Of a DNA stretch of 64,000 nucleotides, positions 28,481 through 37,480 are shown in pieces. Under the pieces are notes generated by a model. That model saw only the letters and a program-made list of their open reading frames with translations, was not told the DNA's origin and searched no databases. The number at the start of each line of letters is the position of its first letter. The first letter of the stretch is position 1. The stretch is from Silanimonas sp. (GTDB taxonomy: Bacteria > Pseudomonadota > Gammaproteobacteria > Xanthomonadales > Xanthomonadaceae), in contig NZ_JAPZQK010000006.1 in assembly GCF_027530345.1 (NCBI RefSeq), positions 124,001-188,000 of the forward strand, given 5' to 3'. Made by a program: the position numbers and the translations under genes.

Positions 28481-29242
28481 TCAGGGACCATCATCGATCT
28501 TGCGGGCGATGTAGAAACCGTAACTCACGAAGCGTCGGAAGCGCTCGTAAAGATCAATCTCCAGCACCTCGGCCGCAACGACGGCCTTGGCGGCCTCGCT
28601 CGATCCGTGACGTTCCAGGAACGCCGGGAAGCGTCGCTGCATGGGGCGATAGTAGGCATCGATCCAGCAATGCTCAGGCAGGACGAAGTACCCAACCGGC
28701 TCATAGCCGGCACGTTCGAGCACGTCCATCTTGGACGAAGCGGTCGCGACTTCAGCGTATTGGGCGCGCCAGTGCTCCTCCAGCTCGACAGGCCGGCGAG
28801 CCGTCAACCACGTGAGTTCTGAGACAGCCAGCAGACCGCCTGGTTTGAGGAAACGTCGCCACTGCCGCACGCCGTTGGCGAAACCGATGTTGTAGATGGC
28901 CCCTTCCGACCACATCACGTCGAGGCTTCCATCCTCGAACGGCAGGCTATCCATCGAAGCACTCATGGTGGTGATGCGATCCGACAGTCCAGCCCGCTCG
29001 GCGCGCGATCTCAGCGCACCAAGGAACTCGGGCAGGGTGTCCACAGCAACGATCTGAGACCGAAGATCTTGCGCGAGGACCATCGTCGAAGCACCGGTAC
29101 CGCAGCCGATGTCTGCGACCTTCAGCTGGCTCGATGGCGACAACCCCGCCAACGCGATGGCCTTGCGCGTTTGCGCGGCATCACCGGGGCCTTGACGGTC
29201 GGCCCCAACATGAAGGTCGATCAGCAGATTCAATTCATCCAT
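28481..29242 (-). CDS. Class I SAM-dependent methyltransferase
   Basis: VADIGCGTGASTMVLAQ, DVMWSEGAIYNIGF, RRFLKPGGLLAVSELTW. Confidence 0.88.
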   Translation of the reverse strand: MDELNLLIDLHVGADRQGPGDAAQTRKAIALAGLSPSSQLKVADIGCGTGASTMVLAQDLRSQIVAVDTLPEFLGALRSRAERAGLSDRITTMSASMDSLPFEDGSLDVMWSEGAIYNIGFANGVRQWRRFLKPGGLLAVSELTWLTARRPVELEEHWRAQYAEVATASSKMDVLERAGYEPVGYFVLPEHCWIDAYYRPMQRRFPAFLERHGSSEAAKAVVAAEVLEIDLYERFRRFVSYGFYIARKIDDGP

Positions 29243-29387
29243 GGGGTCATCCTTCCCGTTGGCAGAGTCGGTTGTTCGGGGCTGGCAGATTTCCATAGGA
29301 CGCTCACACGGCACTTCACACCGGGGCGCGGCCCGTCTGACGGCGGCAACCGGTCGACCGTCTGAACGAACCCGAGCTGACGCCTCT

Positions 29388-31046
29388 TCACTCCGACCTT
29401 GCCAGCGGCCAACGCTCTCGCCGCCAGCCCGACGGCAAGGCTTCTGGCGCATGCGTGACGACGAGGCAACAGCGCGCTTCGAGCCACGACTGGAGGATCG
29501 GCAGAAGGTTCGCCATTACCGCCGCATCGAGGCCGCGGAAGGGTTCATCGAGGATCACCAGATCGGGATCGCGCAGCAGGAGCGCGGCCAACTGAAGGCG
29601 TCGCGCCTGCCCCCCGGACACGCGTGACCCTCGTGGACCCAGGCGGTAATCGAGGCCGTCGCCCGTGCGATCGAACACCGAGTCGAGCGCGACAGCCTCA
29701 AGGACCCGGTGCAGCGCTGCATCCCCGACATCGCCGAGTCCCAGGCTCAGGAACTGCCGCACTGTCAGGTCGAGCAAGTGGTCGTCTTGGCCCAGGTAGG
29801 CCATACGCGCATAACGTTGGGCATCGGACAAGTTGAGCCAGTCCACGCCATCGAGGCCGACGCAGCCTCCCAGTGGCGGAAGCTCGCCAGCGAGCGTGGC
29901 GAGAAGACTGCTCTTGCCGCCGCCGCTCGGGCCGTGGAGGACCCGAGGGACGCCGGGCGACAGGGTGGCGAACCATGCGGGCGCCTCCTCGGGCTGATGC
30001 CGGGCACGCAGGCCATCGATGACCAGAACCCTCCGCCTCGCCGAGGTCAGCGGCATGCCGGGACGGTTCGTCTCGACGACAGTCTCGATGCCAGATTCAA
30101 GCGCCATGACCCGTCGTGCCGATGCCTCCGCCTCGCCCACCCGCCACCACGCACCGGGGACGCCCGCGAAAGCCTCACCGAGACCGAGCGTCATCAAGGC
30201 GACCAGCGCCAGCGAAGCGGCGTCGAGCTTTCCCCAACCGATCGCCACCACGGCCACCAGCCACAGGCCCACCAGCGCCTGGACACCGTGCTCGGCGAGC
30301 AACGCCCACTGTTCCTGGCGCCGCTCACGACGCAGGACGTCGAGCGCCAGGGCGTCCAGTCGCTCCCGCCCATGATCCGCTTTGCGGTAGGCGAGACGCT
30401 CGGCGAGTCCGTTGAAGTGATCGTGATGGGCGACTCGGAGGGCCGCGCGCGAGGCCACCAGCTCGATACCGCGGCGGCGGCCCCTCGCGGCGAACGCGAA
30501 CGCCACGAAGCCGATGGCCGTCCCGCCGATGCACAGGCCCGCGGCCATGGCGGGTGAGCCCCAGTGCGCCATGGCCACCACCGCGGCGAGCAGCGTGAGC
30601 GCCGCGGCGAGCAAAGGGCCCACCACGCGCAAGGGAACGCCATCCAGCGTGTCGATGTCGCGCATCAGCCGGGTGACGAGGTCCGCATGGCGCTCCGCGC
30701 CGAGCGCCGCCGCCCAGCGCAGCGCGGGCGTCGCCGCGACCGTGGTGAAGAGGCGGACGCGGAGATCGGCGAGCAGATGAAGCACCGCCGAATGGCCGAT
30801 GACGCGCTCGGCGTAGCGCGTGATCGGCTTCACGAGGGCCAGCCCGCGGATCGCGGTGGACGGAGTGAAGATGTTGAGCCCGACCAGCAGACCCAAGCCG
30901 GCAAGCGCACTCGCCGCGATGAACCAGCCCGACAACGCGAGCAATGCCGCGCCGGCGATCCAGGTGAGGGCGAGGAATCCCCAAGCCATGCCCCACCGGC
31001 CGAGGCCGGACCGGTACAGGCGCCAGAGGTAACGCCGTGGCGTCAT
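29388..31046 (-). CDS. cydC: Thiol reductant ABC exporter subunit CydC
   Basis: ABC half-transporter (GPSGGGKSSLLATLAGEL; SGGQARRLQLAALLLRDPDLVILDEP) following cydD in the cyd cluster. Confidence 0.9.
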   Translation of the reverse strand: MTPRRYLWRLYRSGLGRWGMAWGFLALTWIAGAALLALSGWFIAASALAGLGLLVGLNIFTPSTAIRGLALVKPITRYAERVIGHSAVLHLLADLRVRLFTTVAATPALRWAAALGAERHADLVTRLMRDIDTLDGVPLRVVGPLLAAALTLLAAVVAMAHWGSPAMAAGLCIGGTAIGFVAFAFAARGRRRGIELVASRAALRVAHHDHFNGLAERLAYRKADHGRERLDALALDVLRRERRQEQWALLAEHGVQALVGLWLVAVVAIGWGKLDAASLALVALMTLGLGEAFAGVPGAWWRVGEAEASARRVMALESGIETVVETNRPGMPLTSARRRVLVIDGLRARHQPEEAPAWFATLSPGVPRVLHGPSGGGKSSLLATLAGELPPLGGCVGLDGVDWLNLSDAQRYARMAYLGQDDHLLDLTVRQFLSLGLGDVGDAALHRVLEAVALDSVFDRTGDGLDYRLGPRGSRVSGGQARRLQLAALLLRDPDLVILDEPFRGLDAAVMANLLPILQSWLEARCCLVVTHAPEALPSGWRRERWPLARSE

Positions 31047-32743
31047 GGCGAATACGAAGGATCGGTGAGCGCGATGATCCGGTCGCACCGGGCCAACACG
31101 ACTGGATCGTGGCTGGCAATCAGCACGGACGCGCGGGCAGAGCGCGCCAGCGGGAACAGCTGGTCGAGGAGGCGGTCCCGCGTCACGTCGTCCAGCGCCG
31201 CCGTGGGTTCATCGAGCAGCCAAAGCGGTGCCCCGGAGAGGAGGGCGCGGGCGAGGCCGATGCGCTGCGCTTGCCCGCCCGAAACGCCCGTCCCCTGCTC
31301 GCCGATCCGCGTGTCCAGACCCTTCGGCAGGGTCCCGGAGTCGGCACCAAGGCCCACCGCCTCGAGGGCGGCAGACAACACGGCATCATCGACCGCGCCC
31401 TCGCAGGCGAGTTGGAGATTGGCGCGCACGTCCCCGTGGAAGAGGTGGACGCGCTGGGGCACCCACGCCCATCGACCGCTGCGCACGACGCGGCCGGCGT
31501 CAGGGGAAAGGAAGCCCGCGGCCAAGGCCATCACCGTCGACTTGCCACTGCCACTCGACCCAGCCAGCCCCACGATCTCCCCGCGGCGAAGGCGAAGACC
31601 AAGACCCGCCAGGACGGGACGACGCCCCGCGCCATAGGCGTGATGGACGGTCTCGAAGACGAGGCAGGCCTCGTCCGCGTCCGTCGAGCCGCATGGGGAA
31701 GCCTTTGCGGGCGGCGCGTTTCCTGCATCAAGGCTGGCCAGCGACGCAGCAGCGGCCAAAGCGGAGCTGCGCTCGTGGTAGGCCTGCGCGAGTTGCCGCA
31801 GCGGCAGGAACCCCTCAGGCGCCAGCAGCAACACGAAGAAACCCGTCCAGGCGTCCATGCTCGCGGCGGGGCCGAAGGCGACCAGACCCAGCAGGGCGAA
31901 GCCGACGTAGAGCGCGACGAGACCAATCGCGAGGGCGCTGAACAGCTCCAGCGTGGCCGATGAAAGGAAGGCGACACGCAGCACCCGCATCACGAGGTTG
32001 CGATGGGCATGTGCCGCATCCGCCACTGCCGCCGTGGACTCACGGAGGGCGCCCATACGGCGCAACCACGGGAGCGTCTCCAAGCGCTGCAGGAGTTCCG
32101 CGCCCAGCGCTGCCTCGCGCGCTTGCTGGGTTTCCTGCACCGATTGCGTGCCCAGACCGATGAGCACCATGAAGAGGGGAACGAGAGGGATGGCGACAAG
32201 CAGCAACAGGCCGGCGATCCAGTCGAGGGACACGACGATCGCGACCACGGCCAACGGAACGATGCGGGCCCATTCCCGCGACGGCAGGTAGCGGGCGAAG
32301 TAGCCGTGCAGCGCATCGACCTGATCCAGGTGGCGCTGTGCCCACCACGCCGTCGAGCCGACGGTCGCCAGTGCGGCCGGGCCTCGTTGCGTGGCATCGG
32401 CCACCAGTCGCGATCGGAGTGCGTGGCGCACCGCTGCGGACAGTGCCTGGCCGGCGTGGTCCCTCGCGAGCCCCCCCAGGAACCGCAGCACCACGCCCGC
32501 GACAAGCCCGGACCAGATCAGGGCGGCCGGTGCTTCCGCTGAAGGCGCCAAGGCCGCCACGAGCACACCCGCGAGGCTGCCGTAGAGCAGCAACGCGCCG
32601 ATCAATGCGACCAAGGCGCCAGCACGTGCGAGCCACAGCCAGCGGCGATGCTCGCGCGCGAGCGCCTCGAGCCAGCGGGCTTCGATCGCCGCGCGGGATG
32701 CTCCCGCGAGTGTCTCGACGGCGGACTCAGTGGTAGCCGACAC
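31043..32743 (-). CDS. cydD: Thiol reductant ABC exporter subunit CydD
   Basis: GSSGSGKSTVMALAAGFL, VSGGQAQRIGLARALLSGAPLWLLDEPTAALD; between cydB and cydC. Confidence 0.9.
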   Translation of the reverse strand: MSATTESAVETLAGASRAAIEARWLEALAREHRRWLWLARAGALVALIGALLLYGSLAGVLVAALAPSAEAPAALIWSGLVAGVVLRFLGGLARDHAGQALSAAVRHALRSRLVADATQRGPAALATVGSTAWWAQRHLDQVDALHGYFARYLPSREWARIVPLAVVAIVVSLDWIAGLLLLVAIPLVPLFMVLIGLGTQSVQETQQAREAALGAELLQRLETLPWLRRMGALRESTAAVADAAHAHRNLVMRVLRVAFLSSATLELFSALAIGLVALYVGFALLGLVAFGPAASMDAWTGFFVLLLAPEGFLPLRQLAQAYHERSSALAAAASLASLDAGNAPPAKASPCGSTDADEACLVFETVHHAYGAGRRPVLAGLGLRLRRGEIVGLAGSSGSGKSTVMALAAGFLSPDAGRVVRSGRWAWVPQRVHLFHGDVRANLQLACEGAVDDAVLSAALEAVGLGADSGTLPKGLDTRIGEQGTGVSGGQAQRIGLARALLSGAPLWLLDEPTAALDDVTRDRLLDQLFPLARSARASVLIASHDPVVLARCDRIIALTDPSYSP

Positions 32744-33725
32744 CCATCTTCACCTTGCCGCGGAACACGTAGTAGGTCCACGCCGTGTACATGAGCACAA
32801 ACGGGATCACAAACAGTACGCCGACGAGCAGGAACAGCTGGCTCTCCGGCGCGGAGGCCGCGTCATGGAAGGTGTGATCCGGCGGCACGACATAGGGCCA
32901 CTTGCTGAAGAGCAGGCCGCCGTAGAACAGGCCGAACAGCGCGATCGTGCCAATGAAGGGCAGCGCGTCACGCCCGCGGGCCAGCGCACGCCACACCAGC
33001 GCGGCAACCGCCACCGTCGCGGCAGGCAGCACCCACAGCCAGGACAGGTTGCCGAACCAGCGGTCATGCACGTAGGCATCCATCTGCGGCGTCCACACGC
33101 TCACGACCACGAAGAAGCCCATGACCACGGCCAAAAGACGGACCGACCAACGGCGCATCCGCTGCTGCAGTTCGCCTTCGGTCTTGAGCACCAGCCACGT
33201 GGCGCCGAGCAACGCATAGCCCGCGACGAGGCCAAGGCCAGTCATCACCGTGAACGGCGTCAGCCAATCGAAGGCGCCGCCGACGTAGCGCATGTTCTCG
33301 GTCTCGAAGCCCTGGATATAAGACCCGACCACGGCCCCTTGCGCGAAGGTCGCCACGAGCGAGCCGCCGGTGAAGGCGAGGTTCCACATTGGTTTTCCCT
33401 TCGCCGAGGCCTTGAAGCGGAACTCGAAGGCGACGCCGCGGAAGATCAGGCCGGCCAACAGCAGGAACACGCCAATGTAGAGCGCCGGCAGGAACACCGC
33501 GTAGACCAGCGGGAAGGCCGCGAGCAGGCCAGCGCCGCCCAGGATCAGCCAGGTCTCGTTTCCGTCCCAGACCGGCGCGACGGAATTCATCATCACGTCG
33601 CGTTCCTCTTCGCTGGCGGCGAACGGGAAGAGCATGCCGACGCCGAGGTCGAAACCATCGGCGAGCACGTACATCAGCAGGCCGAAACCGATGATGGCCA
33701 CCCAGAGATAAGTGAAGTCGAACAT
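32727..33725 (-). CDS. cydB: Cytochrome bd ubiquinol oxidase subunit II
   Basis: LWVAIIGFGLLMYVLADGFDLGVGMLFPF, GNETWLILGGAGLLAAFPLVYA. Confidence 0.95.
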   Translation of the reverse strand: MFDFTYLWVAIIGFGLLMYVLADGFDLGVGMLFPFAASEEERDVMMNSVAPVWDGNETWLILGGAGLLAAFPLVYAVFLPALYIGVFLLLAGLIFRGVAFEFRFKASAKGKPMWNLAFTGGSLVATFAQGAVVGSYIQGFETENMRYVGGAFDWLTPFTVMTGLGLVAGYALLGATWLVLKTEGELQQRMRRWSVRLLAVVMGFFVVVSVWTPQMDAYVHDRWFGNLSWLWVLPAATVAVAALVWRALARGRDALPFIGTIALFGLFYGGLLFSKWPYVVPPDHTFHDAASAPESQLFLLVGVLFVIPFVLMYTAWTYYVFRGKVKMGVGYH

Positions 33726-33743
33726 GGCAGGCGCTCCGGGCGA

Positions 33744-35156
33744 TCAGTTCTGGAAGAAGGACGGCGTGGAGGACGGCGTCTCATCGATCTCGACCGCAGA
33801 GAGCGGCCGCTTTGGCCGCCCATGGTCGTCGCTGTGGGCCGGTAGCTCGGTGATGCCGTGCTGGACGACCTTTCGGAGATAGTGCAACCCCGCGGTGAAG
33901 ACCACCGCGTATACCGCGATGTAGCCGACCATCGTGAACAGCACCATCCAACCTTGAAGGCTCGGCGTCACTGCCTCGCTGGCGGTCATCACGCCGTAGA
34001 TCAGGTAGGGCTGACGGCCGATCTCGGTCACGAACCATCCGGCGAGCACGGCGATGAAGGGCGCCGGAATCATCCAGGTGAGCACGCGCAGGAAGCGCGG
34101 CGACGAGCGCAGCGAGCCGCGCCACACGTGCCACGCGCCCCAGAGGCCGACGAGGATCATCAGCATCCCGATGCCGACCATGATGCGGAAACTCCAGAAC
34201 ACGATCGCCACCGGCGGCCGCTCTTCGGGCGCGAAATCCTTGAGTCCCTGCACGACGCCATCGGGGTCATGCTTGAGGATGACGCTCGCGAGCTTCGGAA
34301 TGCCGACCTCGAGGTGGTTTTCCTCGGCCTGCTGGTCGGGCAAAGCGAACAGCAGCAGCGGCACCTGCCCGCCAGTCTCCCAATGGCCCTCCATCGCCGC
34401 GACCTTGGCCGGCTGGTGCTCCAGCGTGTTCAGGCCATGCAGGTCGCCGACGAACATCTGCAGCGGCGCGATGACGGCCAACAACACGAGGGTCATCTTC
34501 AACGCGCGCTCGGCTGATTCCACTGCATGGCCACGCAGCAGGTAAAGCGCGGAGACACCGGCCACGACGAAGCCGCCGGTCAGGAAGGACGCCAGCGCCA
34601 TATGCGCGAAACGGTATGGGAAGGACGGGTTGAAGATCGCCTCTGCCCAGCTCGTCACATGGATCATGCCTTCGCGGAGCTCGAAGCCGGTCGGCGTCTG
34701 CATCCAGGAATTGGCCGACAGGATCCAGAAGGAAGAAATGAACGTGCCGATCGCCACCATGTAGGCGGACAGCAGGTGCAAGCCCTTCGGCACCTTGCCC
34801 CGGCCGAACAGCAGCACACCGAGGAACGCGGCCTCGAGGAAGAAGGCCGTCACCACCTCGTAGGCGAGGATCGGCCCGAGGAAGTTGGAAGACACGTAGG
34901 CGAAGTTGCTCCAGTTGGTACCGAACTGGAAGGCCATCACCAGGCCCGAGACCACGCCCATGCCGAACACCACGGCGAATATCTTCGTCCAGAACGCGGC
35001 CAGCTTTTCCCAATGAGGGCTGCCGGTTTTCAGCGAGATCGTCTCCAGCACCGCGATGTAGCTCGCGAGGCCGATCGTGAAGACCGGGAAGATCGCGTGG
35101 AAGGAGACGACGAAGGCGAACTGCAGCCTGGAAAGGAAGACCGGATCGAGATCCAT
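33744..35156 (-). CDS. cydA: Cytochrome bd ubiquinol oxidase subunit I, CIO-like short Q-loop type
   Basis: LSRLQFAFVVSFHAIFPVFTIGLA, QPAKVAAMEGHWE, GRQPYLIYGVMTASEAVTP; start at 35156. Confidence 0.94.
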   Translation of the reverse strand: MDLDPVFLSRLQFAFVVSFHAIFPVFTIGLASYIAVLETISLKTGSPHWEKLAAFWTKIFAVVFGMGVVSGLVMAFQFGTNWSNFAYVSSNFLGPILAYEVVTAFFLEAAFLGVLLFGRGKVPKGLHLLSAYMVAIGTFISSFWILSANSWMQTPTGFELREGMIHVTSWAEAIFNPSFPYRFAHMALASFLTGGFVVAGVSALYLLRGHAVESAERALKMTLVLLAVIAPLQMFVGDLHGLNTLEHQPAKVAAMEGHWETGGQVPLLLFALPDQQAEENHLEVGIPKLASVILKHDPDGVVQGLKDFAPEERPPVAIVFWSFRIMVGIGMLMILVGLWGAWHVWRGSLRSSPRFLRVLTWMIPAPFIAVLAGWFVTEIGRQPYLIYGVMTASEAVTPSLQGWMVLFTMVGYIAVYAVVFTAGLHYLRKVVQHGITELPAHSDDHGRPKRPLSAVEIDETPSSTPSFFQN

Positions 35157-35174
35157 GGTGCTGGCCTGCTGGGG

Positions 35175-35192
35175 GGCCGGCGGGCGCCGGCC
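35175..35192. other. GC-rich inverted repeat in the cydA 5' leader
   Basis: GGCCGGCG-GG-CGCCGGCC about 19 bp upstream of cydA ATG. Confidence 0.4.
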
Positions 35193-35329
35193 GGGGTTGG
35201 ACGGAATCGGAAGCGGCGAGGGCACCTTAAGGGAGACGCGCACCGGACTGAACCGGGGTGCGTCCAAGAGTCGCAGGGCCTTCGCTGCTCCGACGAACGA
35301 CTTTATATCGGAATATGCTTATATTAGGA

Positions 35330-35343
35330 TTGACTGAACTCAA
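35330..35343. promoter_or_regulatory. FNR/CRP-like inverted repeat
   Basis: TTGACTGAACTCAA, i.e. TTGA-N6-TCAA in the 14-bp FNR-box geometry, between cydA and the rhodanese operon. Confidence 0.4.
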
Positions 35344-35360
35344 AAGAGAAGAGGTGTTCG

Positions 35361-35732
35361 ATGCTCGCCATGCTTCGCAGTCTGTTGGCAGGTCCTTCCG
35401 CCTCGGCATCGGTCGATGAAGCCTTGGCCATGATGGCGTCGGGTGCGATCCTTGTGGATGTGCGCGAGTCCTCCGAGTGGCGGGCCGGGCACGCACTAGG
35501 CGCCGTGCACGTCCCACTGGGGGACCTCCAGGGCCAAGGGCTTCGTACCCTCGAGTCGAAAGGCGTGAAGGCGGGCACGGGTGACATCGTCCTGCTCATC
35601 TGCCACAGCGGCATGCGCAGCGGCCTCGCCTGCCAGACGCTGGCTGGCGACGCCCCCTTCAAGGCCATCAATGTGAAGGGCGGAATGATCGCCTGGCAGC
35701 GCGCCGGCCTGCCGATGGCAGGTGCACGATGA
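35361..35732 (+). CDS. Rhodanese-like domain protein
   Basis: ILVDVRESSEWRAGHALGAVHVPLGDL, active-site loop CHSGMRS. Confidence 0.9.
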   Translation: MLAMLRSLLAGPSASASVDEALAMMASGAILVDVRESSEWRAGHALGAVHVPLGDLQGQGLRTLESKGVKAGTGDIVLLICHSGMRSGLACQTLAGDAPFKAINVKGGMIAWQRAGLPMAGAR

Positions 35733-36697
35733 GCGCCGTGATCCTTCGGGCCAGCGTCGTCGTGGCTCTGGCCTTATCCGCCGGGCTTTCCGCCGCACAA
35801 GCCTCTGCGAATGCATCAGAGCAACCGGCGGATGCACGAGCCTTAGAAGCCGCGAAGGCGTTCTCCTCGGAACTGCGCGCTACCTTGGGCGCCGCCATGG
35901 CCCATGGTGGGCCCGCCGCCGGTGTCCGGGTCTGCCACGACGAAGCGCCCCGCATCGCTGACCGGATCTCCGCCGAGCACGGCGTCCGCCTTGGCCGCGT
36001 GGGGGTTCGCTCGCGACAACCCGCCAACCGACTCGAGGGTTGGCAGAAAACGCTCCTCGCCGCGTGGCAGGCCTCGCCACCGGCGGGCACACCGGCGAAC
36101 TGGGCCCCCGTTAAGTCGATGGAGGCGCCCGGCGGAACGCTGCGATGGGCGAAAGCCATTGAGACCGAAGCGGTCTGCGTGGTTTGCCATGGCCCCTCGG
36201 TCGAGCCCGGCTTGGCCGACACCATCCGCCGGCTCTACCCCGATGATCCCGCCGTTGGCTTCGAGCCCGGCAGTTTGCGCGGACTGGTGTGGGTGGAAGT
36301 GGCGTCGGCGAATATCGCCGAACCGACCAGCGCCGATGCGCGCCAGACGATCCGCATGAACCCTGCGCAAGCCGCGGCGCTGCGTCGACAGATGCGAGCC
36401 CACCTGGAGCGGATCGAAGCAACGCTGCTGGCACTGGGCCACGGCGACAACGCGACAGCAGGGACGCTCCTCGCAGAAGGCGGGGTCGGAGGTCGGCATG
36501 GGGGAAGCGACGATTTTCGATCCGCATTGCCAGACGGCTGGCCGCGCTTCGCGCGACCGATGCACGTCGCGATGGGCCAAGCCTCCGAGGCCGCCGCCGC
36601 GGAGGACCTTCCCCGCACGCTGCGCCATCTGGGCGAGGCCGTCGGCCAGTGCAATGCCTGCCATGCGACCTACCGCGTCGATGCCAGGGAGCCCTGA
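35729..36697 (+). CDS. DUF3365 (Tll0287-like) heme domain fused to a cytochrome c'-like domain
   Basis: Signal peptide; CVVCHG in the DUF3365-like part; C-terminal QMRAHLERIEATLLAL...LPRTLRHLGEAVGQCNACHATYR resembles cytochrome c'. Confidence 0.8.
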   Translation: MSAVILRASVVVALALSAGLSAAQASANASEQPADARALEAAKAFSSELRATLGAAMAHGGPAAGVRVCHDEAPRIADRISAEHGVRLGRVGVRSRQPANRLEGWQKTLLAAWQASPPAGTPANWAPVKSMEAPGGTLRWAKAIETEAVCVVCHGPSVEPGLADTIRRLYPDDPAVGFEPGSLRGLVWVEVASANIAEPTSADARQTIRMNPAQAAALRRQMRAHLERIEATLLALGHGDNATAGTLLAEGGVGGRHGGSDDFRSALPDGWPRFARPMHVAMGQASEAAAAEDLPRTLRHLGEAVGQCNACHATYRVDAREP

Positions 36698-36700
36698 TCC

Positions 36701-37453
36701 GTGATTCTCCCGTCCTCACCGGCTTTCGCCCTGCTCGCAAGGTTGGGCGTGTTGCCAACGCTGGGAGAGCGCCCTCCGACGCGAGGTGCGCATGTCCGGC
36801 GCCTGCATGTCGTCGGCCACCCGGACCTGGCCATCGAGCACCTCTCGTTGCCAGGCCGTGCCGTGCTCTTCGAGGCTGGAGAACCCTTCCAAACGCTCCA
36901 CATCGTGCTTCATGGCGCCCTCAAGACCGTGGCCCATGAAGGGACCGACACCGAACGCATCACGTCGTTCGTGCGTCGAGGCGAGGTCATCGGCTTCGAA
37001 CAGATGGCGGATGGCGGACACGCCGCGGAAGCGGTCACGCTCGAACCTTCCGTGGTCCTGGCCGTACCCGTGGCGGGCCTCGAAGCGCTGTCCATGGACG
37101 ACCCGACACTGTTGCGTCTGTGGTGGCGCACTTGTGCCGAACCGATGGAGCGGCACGCCGCCCAACTCATCCTGCTCGCGCGGCGCCTGGTCCATGAACG
37201 CCTCGAGCGCTTCCTCTGGTCATTGGCCCCTGCATCGACCGTGATGGCCGAAGGCGCACCCCGCCTCCATCTCGCCATGGGCCGTGGAGAAATCGCCAGC
37301 TACCTCGGTATGACGAACGAAAGCGTCAGCCGGGCCTTCGCGAAGCTTGTCGAGGAAGGACGGATCCGCGTACGTGGCCGGCATATCGACCTGCTTTCCG
37401 GCCCCAACGCGCCGTCGCGGCTTGCCGCAGGCCTCGCTGTTCGGCGAGCCTGA
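36701..37453 (+). CDS. Crp/Fnr family regulator without an Fe-S cysteine cluster
   Basis: Cyclic-nucleotide-like domain (VLFEAGEPFQTLHIVLHGALKT), HTH GEIASYLGMTNESVSRAFAKLVEEGRI; only one Cys. Confidence 0.87.
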   Translation: MILPSSPAFALLARLGVLPTLGERPPTRGAHVRRLHVVGHPDLAIEHLSLPGRAVLFEAGEPFQTLHIVLHGALKTVAHEGTDTERITSFVRRGEVIGFEQMADGGHAAEAVTLEPSVVLAVPVAGLEALSMDDPTLLRLWWRTCAEPMERHAAQLILLARRLVHERLERFLWSLAPASTVMAEGAPRLHLAMGRGEIASYLGMTNESVSRAFAKLVEEGRIRVRGRHIDLLSGPNAPSRLAAGLAVRRA

Positions 37454-37480
37454 CGCCGATCCCGTCTCGAGGACACGCCG

